Part shown: positions 26,301 through 35,734 of the stretch, one piece after another
How the letters are laid out: the number at the start of each line of letters is the position of its first letter
Position numbering within the stretch: the first letter of the stretch is position 1
Origin: Pseudomonas sp. HS6
GTDB taxonomy: Bacteria > Pseudomonadota > Gammaproteobacteria > Pseudomonadales > Pseudomonadaceae
Length of the DNA stretch: 64,000 bases
Direction of reading: 5' to 3'
NCBI RefSeq assembly: GCF_023375815.1
Contig: NZ_CP067412.1
Location: forward strand, 930,001 to 994,000
Program-made: the position numbers and the translations under genes
The notes under the pieces: generated by a model
Database searches by the model: none
What the model was told of the DNA's origin: nothing
The model's input: the letters and a program-made list of their open reading frames with translations, nothing else

Positions 26301-27032
26301 CGGGAGCTTCCGGCGAGCTACGTCAATCATGTCCTGGAGCAAGGCATGCAGACTGCTGCGCGCAAGATCGATAATGCCATCGCGGCGTTGACGGCTCCGT
26401 CATTCAAGCTCAGGACGGATCCTGTGATTGGCTTGTTCTTTGGTACGACACCACAAGCCAGGGACAACCTGCTCGCGTTTTTGAAGGTGGTCAGGACCGA
26501 TTTTGCGGGCTGGTCTCCCAGTAATCTCTTGTTGGAACCCTTGAAAGATCACTCAACGACATTGCGCGTCGAACCCTTGGCCTTCGGCAAGTGGAAGAGT
26601 GCGGCAGCAGGCCACAAGGCGAATCACCGGTTTCTGGCTGTCAATCCGAAAAACATCGATCTACGCCTGAATGGTTCGATTCCCGGTTACGGGAACATTG
26701 CTGATGATTTGCTTCATGAGATGTTTCGTGCCACAGCGGCCCGCAGGGTCGCTGCCATCGCGACTGCTGCGGCAGACATTGATAAAGGCTTGAACGTTGC
26801 CCCGTTACTGAACCTTGGAGCAGCGCGGCTTGCAGAGTCGGCTCATGAAGAAGGGGGCGCCAGGCCTATTGAAAATGCCGATTCCTGTGCAATCGCAACG
26901 GCTCTCCTGAGCCAGGTGGTGACGGATTACCCGTCATTTTCGAAAAACGTCAGCATCGTGCAAAACGCTGTCGATAACCATGCAGGCAAGACCATCGATT
27001 CCGAAGTCTGGCTGAACTTGAACACCCGATAA
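23319..27032 (+). CDS. Large toxin-like protein of unknown function
   Basis: 1237 residues from ATG 23319 (weak ribosome site CTGGAA). I do not recognise a named full-length family. Residues about 1-800 are helical and soluble with no signal peptide. A hydrophobic stretch at about 820-890 (IFSVLG-type segments, ILSIASRTVSLASKLAST, then FNPIDGLPTAGYKLSKSLYK) could insert into membranes, as in large Pseudomonas insecticidal or dermonecrotic-toxin-like proteins. The segment near 962 (GDRWYGINQFGRPWGKRL) is also reminiscent of such toxins. Near the C-terminus DDLLHEMFR (about 1130) followed about 50 residues later by ENADS resembles a zinc-protease layout (HExxH...NAD), but the second His is Arg. 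Base composition is more AT-rich over the first 1.5 kb than in neighbours. No secretion or immunity gene is adjacent. Confidence 0.6.
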   Translation: MEVRSTAGQVAYRDACVYLMGKTADQTEREAVISLLEVQVEKQLSDEWVNLKNSFFFMTEGSSIHVIWKTLSHLLNELVESEPFQEMLTLKGVIDRKQVLVTSSGQFFILLESGFSDIAGELNVDPLDAPRLQTLVAAASAVGGEIRLTNIVSLAQWLSFHEMKLPENVGEVSKLLSFMKWDWSESDRIGHYWEYIRGHEDPSVVLTDSQCQEIRALKKTLSPGSQKLLGMLYKNVKSSLGGDISWENAGEVLAKIVDHPSSQTLARKYLDKLGWYGSINGEAVEKSDLSKLLITAIILDVFPAHASTELRNHLENFDLYEPWDTVDQPINIVRNRLEQYLLSNRKISGELVPLASHLLLADLAPAFLVKSIPHDLTVGSLGWVALSQAVAFLEMRFKGASRFMTYDQVMAFADAQALSSSMGLLQGLAAFDAIVDWGLVNEVITHDELEASAKTASTSAISAYERYVKSMAQGSSVWAEPPPSRKRIAREELEKAAPGCDFLEKRLLRHFSDKFNSGLPMSMLDLHIEGELQKQGWDWSKDKSLFAVYPGLVCIPPNQSLFEEATRKHHQKLHEALSSNIKLAMARMPAHDREIYEKNRISFFTVRPEIGKLVYPSHHSTGFTGVNNQPPVMKETQAQRDEATGRFGVIMYVSHGDEQYLCHEMHTLQGKLIRNDELGAFLHKANLPARLDFTGRLEELLPAVRAIKTLPVDLESYTHGIAPRENRTSRAVIEKLGSVAAATGEFEERRGTYQHFISPRLEDIAQFITAHRPLATIKEYTSAITELTEREQVRKTTEEVMTYIIDLVVPFKKCIEDIASGDKNRLADGIYGCSMDAIAIVFSVLGATSKILSIASRTVSLASKLASTGKFGLKLVVSTFNPIDGLPTAGYKLSKSLYKSGARLSQEGVRLVELATFQLRRLTGKASSVDLLKLDNVPQIGMGTWRPRGSSADFLDVCAITTGDRWYGINQFGRPWGKRLDFEWKSPFTMPNVRRELPASYVNHVLEQGMQTAARKIDNAIAALTAPSFKLRTDPVIGLFFGTTPQARDNLLAFLKVVRTDFAGWSPSNLLLEPLKDHSTTLRVEPLAFGKWKSAAAGHKANHRFLAVNPKNIDLRLNGSIPGYGNIADDLLHEMFRATAARRVAAIATAAADIDKGLNVAPLLNLGAARLAESAHEEGGARPIENADSCAIATALLSQVVTDYPSFSKNVSIVQNAVDNHAGKTIDSEVWLNLNTR

Positions 27033-27035
27033 TGC

Positions 27036-27071
27036 GTGCCGGTAACGCGGCGGTAGTCGCGTTACCGGCAC
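27036..27071. terminator. Perfect hairpin between convergent genes
   Basis: GTGCCGGTAACGCG (27036-27049) and CGCGTTACCGGCAC (27058-27071) form a perfect 14-base-pair stem with an 8-base loop, between the toxin-like gene (plus) and the acetoacetyl-CoA synthetase gene (minus). It lacks a T-run but its place between converging stops suggests transcription termination in both directions. Confidence 0.6.
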
Positions 27072-27075
27072 GGAG

Positions 27076-29031
27076 TCAATCCTTGAGCTCTTGCCGACCC
27101 TTGAACTGCTCCAGGGCTTCGGGGTTGGCCAGCGCATCCGTGTTCTTCACCGGCTCGCCGTGCACTACATTGCGCACGGCCAACTCAACCACTTTGCCGC
27201 TGATGGTGCGTGGAATGTCGGTGACCGTGACAATCTTCGCCGGTACATGGCGCGGTGTGGTGTTGGCGCGGATCACTTGGCGGATCTGCTGTTGCAGCGC
27301 CTCATTCAGCGCAACACCCTCTTTGAGGCGTACGAACAGCACCACGCGCACATCGTCCTGCCACCGCTGGCCGATGGCGACGCTGTCCAGTACCTCCGGG
27401 ATTTTTTCCACCTGACGGTAAATTTCCGCCGTGCCGATGCGCACGCCGCCGGGGTTGAGCACGGCGTCGGAGCGGCCGTGGATCAGTATCCCGCCGTGGG
27501 GCAGTTGTTCGGCGTAGTCACCCTGGGCCCAGACGCCGGGGAACTGGCTGAAATAGGATTTACGCAGCTTCTCACCGTCGAAGTCATTCCAAAGTCCGAT
27601 CGGCATGGCCGGAAATGGCCGGGTACACACCAGCTCGCCTTTTTCGCCGATCACCGGTTGCCCGGCGTCGTTCCACACCTCGACCGCCATGGCGAGGCTC
27701 TTGCCCATGATCTCGCCCCGGCGAACCGCTGACATCGGGTTGCCGTTGACGAAGCAGGACACGATGTCCGTGCCGCCGGACATCGAGGACAGGCAAACGT
27801 CGGGTTTGAAGTCGCGATAGACAAAGTCATAACTCTGCGGCGACAGCGCAGAACCGGTGCAGAGCAAGGTTTTCAGGTGACTCAGATCATGGCTTTCTCG
27901 CGGCTTGATACCGCTGCTCTCCAGGGTTGCGAGGAATTTTGGGCTGGTGCCGAACACGCTGACTTGCTCGTCGTCGAGCAACTCCAGCAATCGCTGGTTA
28001 TCCGGATAAAACGGTGAACCGTCATACAGCACCACCGCGCTGCCGACCGCCAGCGCGGACACCAGCCAGTTCCACATCATCCAGCCACAAGTGGTGTAGT
28101 AGAACAAACGATCGCCTGGCCCCAGGTCTACATGCAGCCCGTGCTCCTTGGCGTGCTGCAACAGAACGCCGCCCGTGCTGTGAACGATGCACTTCGGCAC
28201 GCCGGTGGTGCCGCTGGAATACAGCACGTAAAGCGGATGGGCGAAGGGCACCGGGACAAACTGCGGCTCATCGCCCGGTTCGTAGAAGTCGTCCCACAAC
28301 GTGACGTTGGCGGGCGTCCGGTAATCCGTGGCATGGGTGTGAGGGCGTGCGTACGGCACGATGATCAGCTGCTGCAAGGTCGGCAGCTGTTCGAGGATTT
28401 CGTTGATCTTGACGGTCTGGTCGATCTCTTTGCCGGCGTAACGGTAACCGGCGCAGGTGATCAGCACTTTCGGCTCGATCTGGCCGAAGCGATCAATCAC
28501 ACCGTTGGTGCCGAAGTCCGGCGAGGAACATGACCAGATTGCGCCGAGGCTGGTGGTCGCCAGCATCGCCACCAGGGTTTGCCAGGTGTTGGGCATGCAC
28601 GCCGCAACCCGGTCGCCGAGCACAACACCGGCGGCTTGCAGGCTGGCCTGGAACCCGGCGACTTGCTGGGCCAGCTCGGCCCAGGTCAACAGTTCACGCT
28701 GACCATTTTCCGCGATTGCGATCACAGCGACGGCATCGTCCCGTCGACTCAACAGATGTTCGGCGAAGTTCAAAGTAGCGCCGGGAAACCACTCGGCACC
28801 GGGCATATTCATGCCTTCGCGCAGGACCGCGTCGGGCTGGGTGTGAAAACTGATACCGAAGAAATCCACGATCGCTTGCCAGAACGCTTCACGCTGGTCG
28901 ATGGACCATTGGTGCAGGGCAGGGTAGTCGTCGAGGTTCAGGTGATGGCGCTGATTGATGAAGCGCCGAAAGCCGTCCATGCGGGACCGGGCAATGCGTT
29001 TGGCATCGGGCTGCCAGAGGATGTCGGACAT
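27076..29031 (-). CDS. Acetoacetyl-CoA synthetase
   Basis: 651 residues. ANL-superfamily adenylate-forming enzyme with the family-specific N-terminus (MSDILWQPDAKRIARSRM). It has the P-loop-like motif YSSGTTGVPKCIVHSTGG, and a C-terminal domain with the catalytic Lys region in TISGKVVELAVRNVV. Length and the start W-P distinguish it from acetyl-CoA synthetase. It activates acetoacetate to acetoacetyl-CoA in the cytoplasm. It lies downstream of bdhA, which makes acetoacetate from 3-hydroxybutyrate, so the two catalyse consecutive steps. Confidence 0.92.
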   Translation of the reverse strand: MSDILWQPDAKRIARSRMDGFRRFINQRHHLNLDDYPALHQWSIDQREAFWQAIVDFFGISFHTQPDAVLREGMNMPGAEWFPGATLNFAEHLLSRRDDAVAVIAIAENGQRELLTWAELAQQVAGFQASLQAAGVVLGDRVAACMPNTWQTLVAMLATTSLGAIWSCSSPDFGTNGVIDRFGQIEPKVLITCAGYRYAGKEIDQTVKINEILEQLPTLQQLIIVPYARPHTHATDYRTPANVTLWDDFYEPGDEPQFVPVPFAHPLYVLYSSGTTGVPKCIVHSTGGVLLQHAKEHGLHVDLGPGDRLFYYTTCGWMMWNWLVSALAVGSAVVLYDGSPFYPDNQRLLELLDDEQVSVFGTSPKFLATLESSGIKPRESHDLSHLKTLLCTGSALSPQSYDFVYRDFKPDVCLSSMSGGTDIVSCFVNGNPMSAVRRGEIMGKSLAMAVEVWNDAGQPVIGEKGELVCTRPFPAMPIGLWNDFDGEKLRKSYFSQFPGVWAQGDYAEQLPHGGILIHGRSDAVLNPGGVRIGTAEIYRQVEKIPEVLDSVAIGQRWQDDVRVVLFVRLKEGVALNEALQQQIRQVIRANTTPRHVPAKIVTVTDIPRTISGKVVELAVRNVVHGEPVKNTDALANPEALEQFKGRQELKD

Positions 29032-29058
29032 GGTTTGCCTCTTATTGTTTGTCAGAAA

Positions 29059-29080
29059 GCTCCCACTGCTGCGTGGGAGC
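29059..29080. repeat. Short REP-like hairpin
   Basis: GCTCCCAC and GTGGGAGC pair around a short TGCTGC loop in the 62-base gap between the bdhA stop and the acetoacetyl-CoA synthetase start. The core GCTCCCAC is part of the Pseudomonas REP sequence seen elsewhere in this window. It may lower expression of the distal gene or stabilise the mRNA. Confidence 0.5.
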
Positions 29081-29093
29081 GATCAGTTGAACG

Positions 29094-29867
29094 TTACTGC
29101 GCGAGCCACCCGCCATCGATATTCCACGCGGCACCGCGCACCTGGCTGCCGGCCTCGCTGCACAAAAACAGCACCAGTTCGCCCAGATGCGCGGGGGTGA
29201 CAAACTCCAGCGACGGCTGTTTCTCTGCCAGCAGATCGTGTTGCGCCTTTTGCGGGTCGACACCCTTGGCTGCGCGATCATCGATCTGCTTCTGCACCAG
29301 CGGCGTCAGTACCCAGCCCGGACAAATGGCGTTGCAGGTGACATTGCTGGCGGCGGTTTCCAGGCCGACCACCTTGGTCAGGCCGATCACGCCATGTTTG
29401 GCCGCTACATACGCCGCCTTGCCGGTGGACCCGACCAGACCATGCACCGAGGCTATGTTGACGATCCGGCCCCAGCCCTTGGCGCGCATGCCCGGCAGGC
29501 TTAAGCGCGTACTGTGAAACACCGACGACAGGTTGATCGCGATGATCGAATCCCAGCGCTCCACCGGAAACTCTTCCACCGCCGCAACGTGCTGGATGCC
29601 GGCGTTGTTCACCAGAATGTCGACGCCGCCGAACTCGCGCTCGGCGTAGGCGATCATGTCGGCGATCTGCGCCGGGTCGCTGACATCCGCCGGGTGATGG
29701 CCGACCTTGCCGCCGAACTGTTCGACTTCGGCGATCACCTTCGAAGCATCGCAAAAACCATTGAGAATAAGGTTGGCGCCGGCCTTGGCCAGCGTCAGGG
29801 CGATGCCCAGCCCGATGCCGCTGGTGGAGCCGGTGACCAGTGCGGTCTTGCCAGAAAGAGTCGTCAT
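29094..29867 (-). CDS. bdhA: 3-hydroxybutyrate dehydrogenase
   Basis: 257 residues from ATG 29867 (the frame could start five codons earlier). Short-chain dehydrogenase with TGSTSGIGLGIA for NAD binding, VNNAGIQHVAAVEEFP, the catalytic Ser-Tyr-Lys set (IVNIASVHGLVGS and YVAAKHG), and the BdhA-type segment VCNAICPGWVLTPLVQKQI (here TCNAICPG). It oxidises (R)-3-hydroxybutyrate to acetoacetate. It sits 7 bases downstream of the permease gene in an evident operon. Confidence 0.93.
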   Translation of the reverse strand: MTTLSGKTALVTGSTSGIGLGIALTLAKAGANLILNGFCDASKVIAEVEQFGGKVGHHPADVSDPAQIADMIAYAEREFGGVDILVNNAGIQHVAAVEEFPVERWDSIIAINLSSVFHSTRLSLPGMRAKGWGRIVNIASVHGLVGSTGKAAYVAAKHGVIGLTKVVGLETAASNVTCNAICPGWVLTPLVQKQIDDRAAKGVDPQKAQHDLLAEKQPSLEFVTPAHLGELVLFLCSEAGSQVRGAAWNIDGGWLAQ

Positions 29868-29874
29868 GAATACC

Positions 29875-31266
29875 TCACACAATGCCAGTGGCGTAGAAAG
29901 TGCCGATCACCACGAAAACCGCCAGGGTCTTGATCAGCGTAATACAGAAAATGTCTTTGTAGGCCTCGCGATGGGTCAGGCCGGTGACCGCCAGCAACGT
30001 GATCACCGCGCCGTTGTGCGGCAAGGTGTCCATGCCGCCGCTGGCCATCGCGGCCACTCGGTGCAGCACTTCCAGCGGAATATTGGCGGCGTGGGCGGCG
30101 CTGATGAACTGCTCGGACATCGCCGCCAGGGCGATGCTCATGCCGCCCGAGGCGGAACCGGTGATACCGGCCAGCAGGGTTACGGTGATCGCTTCGTTGA
30201 CCAGCGGATTGGGGATGCTCTTGAGCCAGTCGGCCAGCACCAGGAAACCCGGCAATGAGGCGATGACCGCGCCGAAACCGTATTCCGACGCAGTGTTCAT
30301 CGCTGCCAGCAACGCGCCGCTGACTGCGCTTTTGCTGCCTTCGGCAAGCTTGCTGCGGATCGCCTGAAAACCGAATGCCAACACCATCAGGATGCCGATC
30401 AGCAGCGCCGCTTGTACCGCCCAGATCGCGGTCAATTTGGCGATTTCGGTGGTGACAGGCGCAGCCATGCCCGGCAACGCGAGGCTGTGGGTCTTGCCGT
30501 ACCACTGCGGAATCCACTGGGTGAACAGCAGGTTCATGATGCCCACCGCCAGCAGCGGCGACAGTGCCAGCCACGGATTCGGCAGTTTCAGATCTTCGGC
30601 CGTTTCCGGTTCATTGCGCAGTTCGGTGCCGTAGCCTTCGCCGGCGCGCTGAGCCTTGTTGCGCTGGCGCTGAAGAAACAGCATGCCGGCGCAAAACACG
30701 AAAATCGTGCCGATCAGGCCCAACCAGGGCGCCGCCCAGGCGGTGGTGTTGAAGAAGGTGCTGGGAATGATGTTCTGGATCTGCGGCGTGCCGGGCAGGG
30801 CGTCCATGGTGAAGGAGAACGCGCCGAGGGCGATGGTCGCCGGGATCAGGCGCTTGGGAATGTTGCTCTGGCGGAACATTTCCGCTGCGAACGGATAGAC
30901 CGCAAACACCACCACGAACAGCGAAACGCCGCCGTAGGTGAGCAGGGCGCAGACCAGCACGATCACCAGCATCGCCTGTCGGGTGCCGAGCAAGCGAATC
31001 GCTGCGGCAACAATCGAACGCGAGAAGCCCGACAGCTCGATCAGCTTGCCGAACACGGCACCGAGCAGGAACACCGGGAAATACAGTTTGATGAAACCGA
31101 CCATTTTCTCCATGAACACCCCGGTAAAGGCAGGGGCGACGGCGGACGGGTCGGTGAGCAGGACGGCACCGAGGGCGGCGATCGGGGCAAAAAGGATAAC
31201 GCTGTAGCCACGGTAGGCCGCGAGCATCAGCAGCGCGAGGGCTGCCAAGGCGATGATCACACTCAT
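29875..31266 (-). CDS. GntP-family permease, likely for 3-hydroxybutyrate
   Basis: 463 residues with about 12 hydrophobic segments, typical of the GntP gluconate:H+ symporter superfamily (SGFSRSIVAAAIRLLG and GSASGGMSIALAAM are typical loops). First gene after a -24/-12 promoter and directly upstream of bdhA; in P. aeruginosa an equivalent permease stands between bdhA and the activator hbcR. The substrate is therefore inferred to be 3-hydroxybutyrate rather than gluconate. ATG 31266 is preceded by GGAGCACACC. Confidence 0.85.
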   Translation of the reverse strand: MSVIIALAALALLMLAAYRGYSVILFAPIAALGAVLLTDPSAVAPAFTGVFMEKMVGFIKLYFPVFLLGAVFGKLIELSGFSRSIVAAAIRLLGTRQAMLVIVLVCALLTYGGVSLFVVVFAVYPFAAEMFRQSNIPKRLIPATIALGAFSFTMDALPGTPQIQNIIPSTFFNTTAWAAPWLGLIGTIFVFCAGMLFLQRQRNKAQRAGEGYGTELRNEPETAEDLKLPNPWLALSPLLAVGIMNLLFTQWIPQWYGKTHSLALPGMAAPVTTEIAKLTAIWAVQAALLIGILMVLAFGFQAIRSKLAEGSKSAVSGALLAAMNTASEYGFGAVIASLPGFLVLADWLKSIPNPLVNEAITVTLLAGITGSASGGMSIALAAMSEQFISAAHAANIPLEVLHRVAAMASGGMDTLPHNGAVITLLAVTGLTHREAYKDIFCITLIKTLAVFVVIGTFYATGIV

Positions 31267-31322
31267 GGTGTGCTCCTTCGATTGTTATTTTTGTGGGTGG
31301 AACGGGTGTGGGAAGGGGCTAT

Positions 31323-31338
31323 AGCGAGATCTGTGCCA
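31323..31338 (-). promoter_or_regulatory. Sigma54 promoter of the hydroxybutyrate operon
   Basis: Read on the minus strand, TGGCACAGATCTCGCT matches the RpoN consensus TGGCAC(G)-N4-TTGCW at all key bases except one T of the -12 box. It lies 57 bases before the permease ATG. The adjacent gene encodes a sigma54-dependent activator, so the site has the expected partner. Confidence 0.75.
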
Positions 31339-31401
31339 GATGGCTAAGTTGCTGAAATATATAGAATTAATTGTTGTTCAAGGCGTGAGCTGAAGAGGTT
31401 T

Positions 31402-31417
31402 GTCTCACTTTTGAGAC
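31402..31417. promoter_or_regulatory. Upstream activator palindrome, proximal
   Basis: GTCTCACTTTTGAGAC is a palindrome with GTCTCA/TGAGAC arms. It lies about 64 bases upstream of the -24 element and matches a second palindrome at 31536. The spacing is suited to an enhancer for the HbcR-like activator. Confidence 0.6.
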
Positions 31418-31439
31418 TTCCTGTGGCTGAACCGGCGCC

Positions 31440-31500
31440 TTCGCGGGCGAGCCCGCTCCCACAGTTGAACGCATTCCCTTGTGAGAGCGGGCTTGTCCGT
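31440..31500. repeat. REP element
   Basis: TTCGCGGGCGAGCCCGCTCC followed by CACA and, 20 bases on, the imperfect inverted copy TGAGAGCGGGCTTGTCCG. This is the common Pseudomonas REP core (GCGGGC...GCTCCCACA). It lies between the two activator palindromes. Confidence 0.75.
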
Positions 31501-31535
31501 TATGCTTTTGATGTTGTCCGAGCTTAGAGAATTTT

Positions 31536-31551
31536 GTCTCTCTATTGAGAC
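31536..31551. promoter_or_regulatory. Upstream activator palindrome, distal
   Basis: GTCTCTCTATTGAGAC shares the pattern GTCTC-N-CT-N-TTGAGAC with the palindrome at 31402, 134 bases away. It overlaps the last codons of the activator gene. Two copies of the same symmetric site upstream of a sigma54 promoter are typical of enhancer-binding proteins. Confidence 0.6.
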
Positions 31552-32957
31552 TCCGCAATTCCCAGCGCAATCATTTTCTTGTAAAGCGTCGACCGCCCCA
31601 GTCCCAGCCGTTCAGCCGCCTCAATCACCTTGCCCCCGCATTGCGTGAGGGTGGATTGAATCAATTGCCGGTCAAAACGCTCGCGAGCCTGACTGAAGGT
31701 ATCGTTGCCCGTTGGCTCTGGCACTGGCGTCGATGCTCGTTCAACAGGGGCAAACGTACCGATCGCCGCCCGAATGTCGTTCGCTGTAAGCATCAGGTCA
31801 TCACTGAGCAACGCCGCTCGTTCCAGCACATTGCGCAACTCGCGGATGTTCCCCGGCCAAGCGTGCTGCCCCAGCAGCTCCAGCGCTTCGCGATTCAACT
31901 CATGCTGACTGCGCAACTCCTCAAGAATCGCTTCACTGAGGGCCGGCAGATCGTCCAGCCGTTCACGTAGCGGCGGCACCTGAATCGGCAGTACGTTGAG
32001 GCGGTAGTACAAGTCGGCGCGGAACTCGCCGCGCTTGATCGCCGCCTCCAGATCCGTCGAAGTCGCGGCAATCACCCGCACATCGCTCTGGATCACGTCG
32101 TTGGAGCCTACAGGTTCGAATTCCTTTTCCTGCAGCACCCGCAGCAATTTGCTTTGCAATGGCAACGGCATGTCACCGATCTCATCGAGAAACAGCGTCC
32201 CGCCTTGAGCGATCTGCAATTTGCCAGTGCGGCCCTTGCGGTCGGCACCGGTGAAGGCGCCGGGCGCGGTGCCAAAGAACTCGGCTTCGAGCAACGCTTC
32301 CGGAATCGCCGCGCTGTTGATACTGACGAACGCCTTGTGCGCCCGAGGCGAAGCGCCGTGGATCGCCTGGGCCAGCAACTCCTTGCCGCTGCCGGTCTCC
32401 CCCAAAAGCAAAACCGGTGACTCTGCACTCGCGCTGCGACGGGCCCGGCGCTTGACCTCCAGGCTTGCAGCGCTGGTGCCGATGAAGTGGGCGAAGTTGT
32501 ATTTGGTCTGCCTGGCGCGCAGCAGCGATCGGGTCGAAGCCAGTTCTTCCTGCATGCTCAGGTAGCGCTTGAGCATCGGCGACAGGCTGCGCAACTCGTC
32601 GAACAGGGCGAAGCCGATGGCGCCGATCACCGATCCGGCGTCGTCATGGATCGGCAGGCGCATCACCACCAGCGGTTCTTTCGGCGTGTCCTGCATGTCC
32701 AGCAGAATCGGTCGCCCGGTGCGCACCACTTCGCGCAGCAGGCTGCCCGGGATCACGCTTTCGCAGGGTTTGCCGATGGCTCCAGCCGCAGAGTCGAGAC
32801 CAAAACGCCGCGCGTAGCGCTCGTTCATCCAGACGATGTTCGCGTCCCGGTCGACAATCACCGTGCCTTCACTGGACTGCTCGATGATCTCGAACAACGA
32901 ACGGATCGCCAGGGTACGAACCCGTTGGTAATCCTTGAGGCTTTCGGTGGTGTTCAT
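31542..32957 (-). CDS. hbcR: Sigma54-dependent enhancer-binding protein, HbcR-like
   Basis: 471 residues. N-terminal PAS domain (about 20-130: FEIIEQSSEGTVIVDRDANIVWMN), AAA+ central domain (about 150-380) with Walker A GETGSGKE, the sigma54-contact loop GAFTGA, Walker B GTLFLDEIGDMPL and the R-finger region. A Fis-type helix-turn-helix (GGKVIEAAERLGLGRSTLYKKM) closes the protein. Located beside the 3-hydroxybutyrate genes on the same strand, as hbcR is in P. aeruginosa. The PAS domain suggests direct sensing of a small ligand, possibly 3-hydroxybutyrate; that is inferred. Confidence 0.87.
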   Translation of the reverse strand: MNTTESLKDYQRVRTLAIRSLFEIIEQSSEGTVIVDRDANIVWMNERYARRFGLDSAAGAIGKPCESVIPGSLLREVVRTGRPILLDMQDTPKEPLVVMRLPIHDDAGSVIGAIGFALFDELRSLSPMLKRYLSMQEELASTRSLLRARQTKYNFAHFIGTSAASLEVKRRARRSASAESPVLLLGETGSGKELLAQAIHGASPRAHKAFVSINSAAIPEALLEAEFFGTAPGAFTGADRKGRTGKLQIAQGGTLFLDEIGDMPLPLQSKLLRVLQEKEFEPVGSNDVIQSDVRVIAATSTDLEAAIKRGEFRADLYYRLNVLPIQVPPLRERLDDLPALSEAILEELRSQHELNREALELLGQHAWPGNIRELRNVLERAALLSDDLMLTANDIRAAIGTFAPVERASTPVPEPTGNDTFSQARERFDRQLIQSTLTQCGGKVIEAAERLGLGRSTLYKKMIALGIAESQ

Positions 32958-32994
32958 CTGACTGATCCTGAATATATGTCGCCAGGCCTGGCTT

Positions 32995-33087
32995 TATCGC
33001 TGGCAAGCCAGCTCCCACAAGGCTTTTGGTCGTTCACAAATGCTGCGTACACCCGAGAAACCTGTGGGAGCTGGCTTGCCAGCGATA
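32995..33087. repeat. REPIN with perfect 25-base arms
   Basis: TATCGCTGGCAAGCCAGCTC plus CCACA (32995-33019) is exactly mirrored at 33063-33087 (TGTGGGAGCTGGCTTGCCAG plus CGATA). The two REP copies face each other across about 43 bases. Located between hbcR and yejF. Confidence 0.9.
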
Positions 33088-33123
33088 GCCGTGACGCGGT
33101 TCACAGTCGGGCGCCGATTATGC

Positions 33124-34698
<1,575 letters not shown>

Positions 34699-34711
34699 TT
34701 CAAGGGTCCGT

Positions 34712-35734
34712 TCATGAGCGCGGGTCAAAGGCATCGCGCAATGCTTCGCCGATGAATACCAGCAAGGACAGAATCAACGCGAGGGTGAAAAACGCCGTCA
34801 ATCCCAGCCACGGGGCTTGCAGGTTTTGTTTGCCCTGGCCGATCAACTCGCCCAGCGAGGCACTGCCGGCGGGCATGCCGAAACCCAGGAAGTCCAGCGC
34901 AGTCAGGGTGGAAATCGCCCCGGTCAGAATGAACGGCAGGTAGCTCAACGTGGCATTCATCGCATTGGGCAGGATGTGCCGGAAGATCACCTTGCGGTCG
35001 GTCAGGCCCAGCGCCCGCGCCGCCTTGACGTATTCGAGGTTACGCCCGCGCAGGAATTCGGCCCGCACCACATCCACCAGTGCCAGCCAGGAAAACAGCG
35101 CCATGATTCCCAGTAGCCACCAGAAGTTCGGCTCGACAAACCCCGAAAGAATGATCAGCAGGTACAGCACCGGCAACCCCGACCAGACTTCGAGCAGACG
35201 CTGACCGAGCAAGTCGATCCAGCCCCCGTAGTAGCCTTGCAGGGCGCCGGCCGCGATGCCGATCAAGGCGCTGACGAAAGTCAGCATCAGCGCGAACAGG
35301 ATCGATACCCGCGCACCGAAAATCACCCGTGCGAGCACGTCCCGCGCCTGATCGTCGGTGCCCAGCCAGTTGACCGAAGTCGGTGGGCTCGGCGCCGGTT
35401 TGTTGAGGTCGTAGTTCGGTGTGTCGTCACTGAACGGGATCGGCGGAAACAGCAGCCAGCCACCGTCCTTGCGAATCAGGTTCTGGACATAGTCGCTGCG
35501 GTAATCGGCCTGAAAGGGCAGTTGGCCGCCGAATTCCTGTTCGGTGTGGCGCTTGAACACCGGGAAGTACCACTGGCCCTGATAGCTGACGACCAGTGGT
35601 TTGTCGTTGGCGATCAGCTCGCCACCGAGGCTGATCACGAACAGACCAATGAACAGCCACAACGACCACCAGCCCCGGCGGTTTTTCTTGAAACGTTCGA
35701 AACGGCGACGGCCCAGAGGCGAGAACTTGAACAT
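34712..35734 (-). CDS. yejE: ABC importer permease YejE
   Basis: 340 residues, starting at ATG 35734 (the frame is open further up but that part overlaps yejB out of place). N-terminal [18 protein letters not shown] and the long periplasmic insertion with GGWLLFPPIPFSDDTPNYDL are typical of YejE. Six membrane helices and the EAA loop (EYVKAARALGLTDRKVIFRHILP in part) follow. The start overlaps the yejB stop by one base. Confidence 0.92.
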   Translation of the reverse strand: MFKFSPLGRRRFERFKKNRRGWWSLWLFIGLFVISLGGELIANDKPLVVSYQGQWYFPVFKRHTEQEFGGQLPFQADYRSDYVQNLIRKDGGWLLFPPIPFSDDTPNYDLNKPAPSPPTSVNWLGTDDQARDVLARVIFGARVSILFALMLTFVSALIGIAAGALQGYYGGWIDLLGQRLLEVWSGLPVLYLLIILSGFVEPNFWWLLGIMALFSWLALVDVVRAEFLRGRNLEYVKAARALGLTDRKVIFRHILPNAMNATLSYLPFILTGAISTLTALDFLGFGMPAGSASLGELIGQGKQNLQAPWLGLTAFFTLALILSLLVFIGEALRDAFDPRS

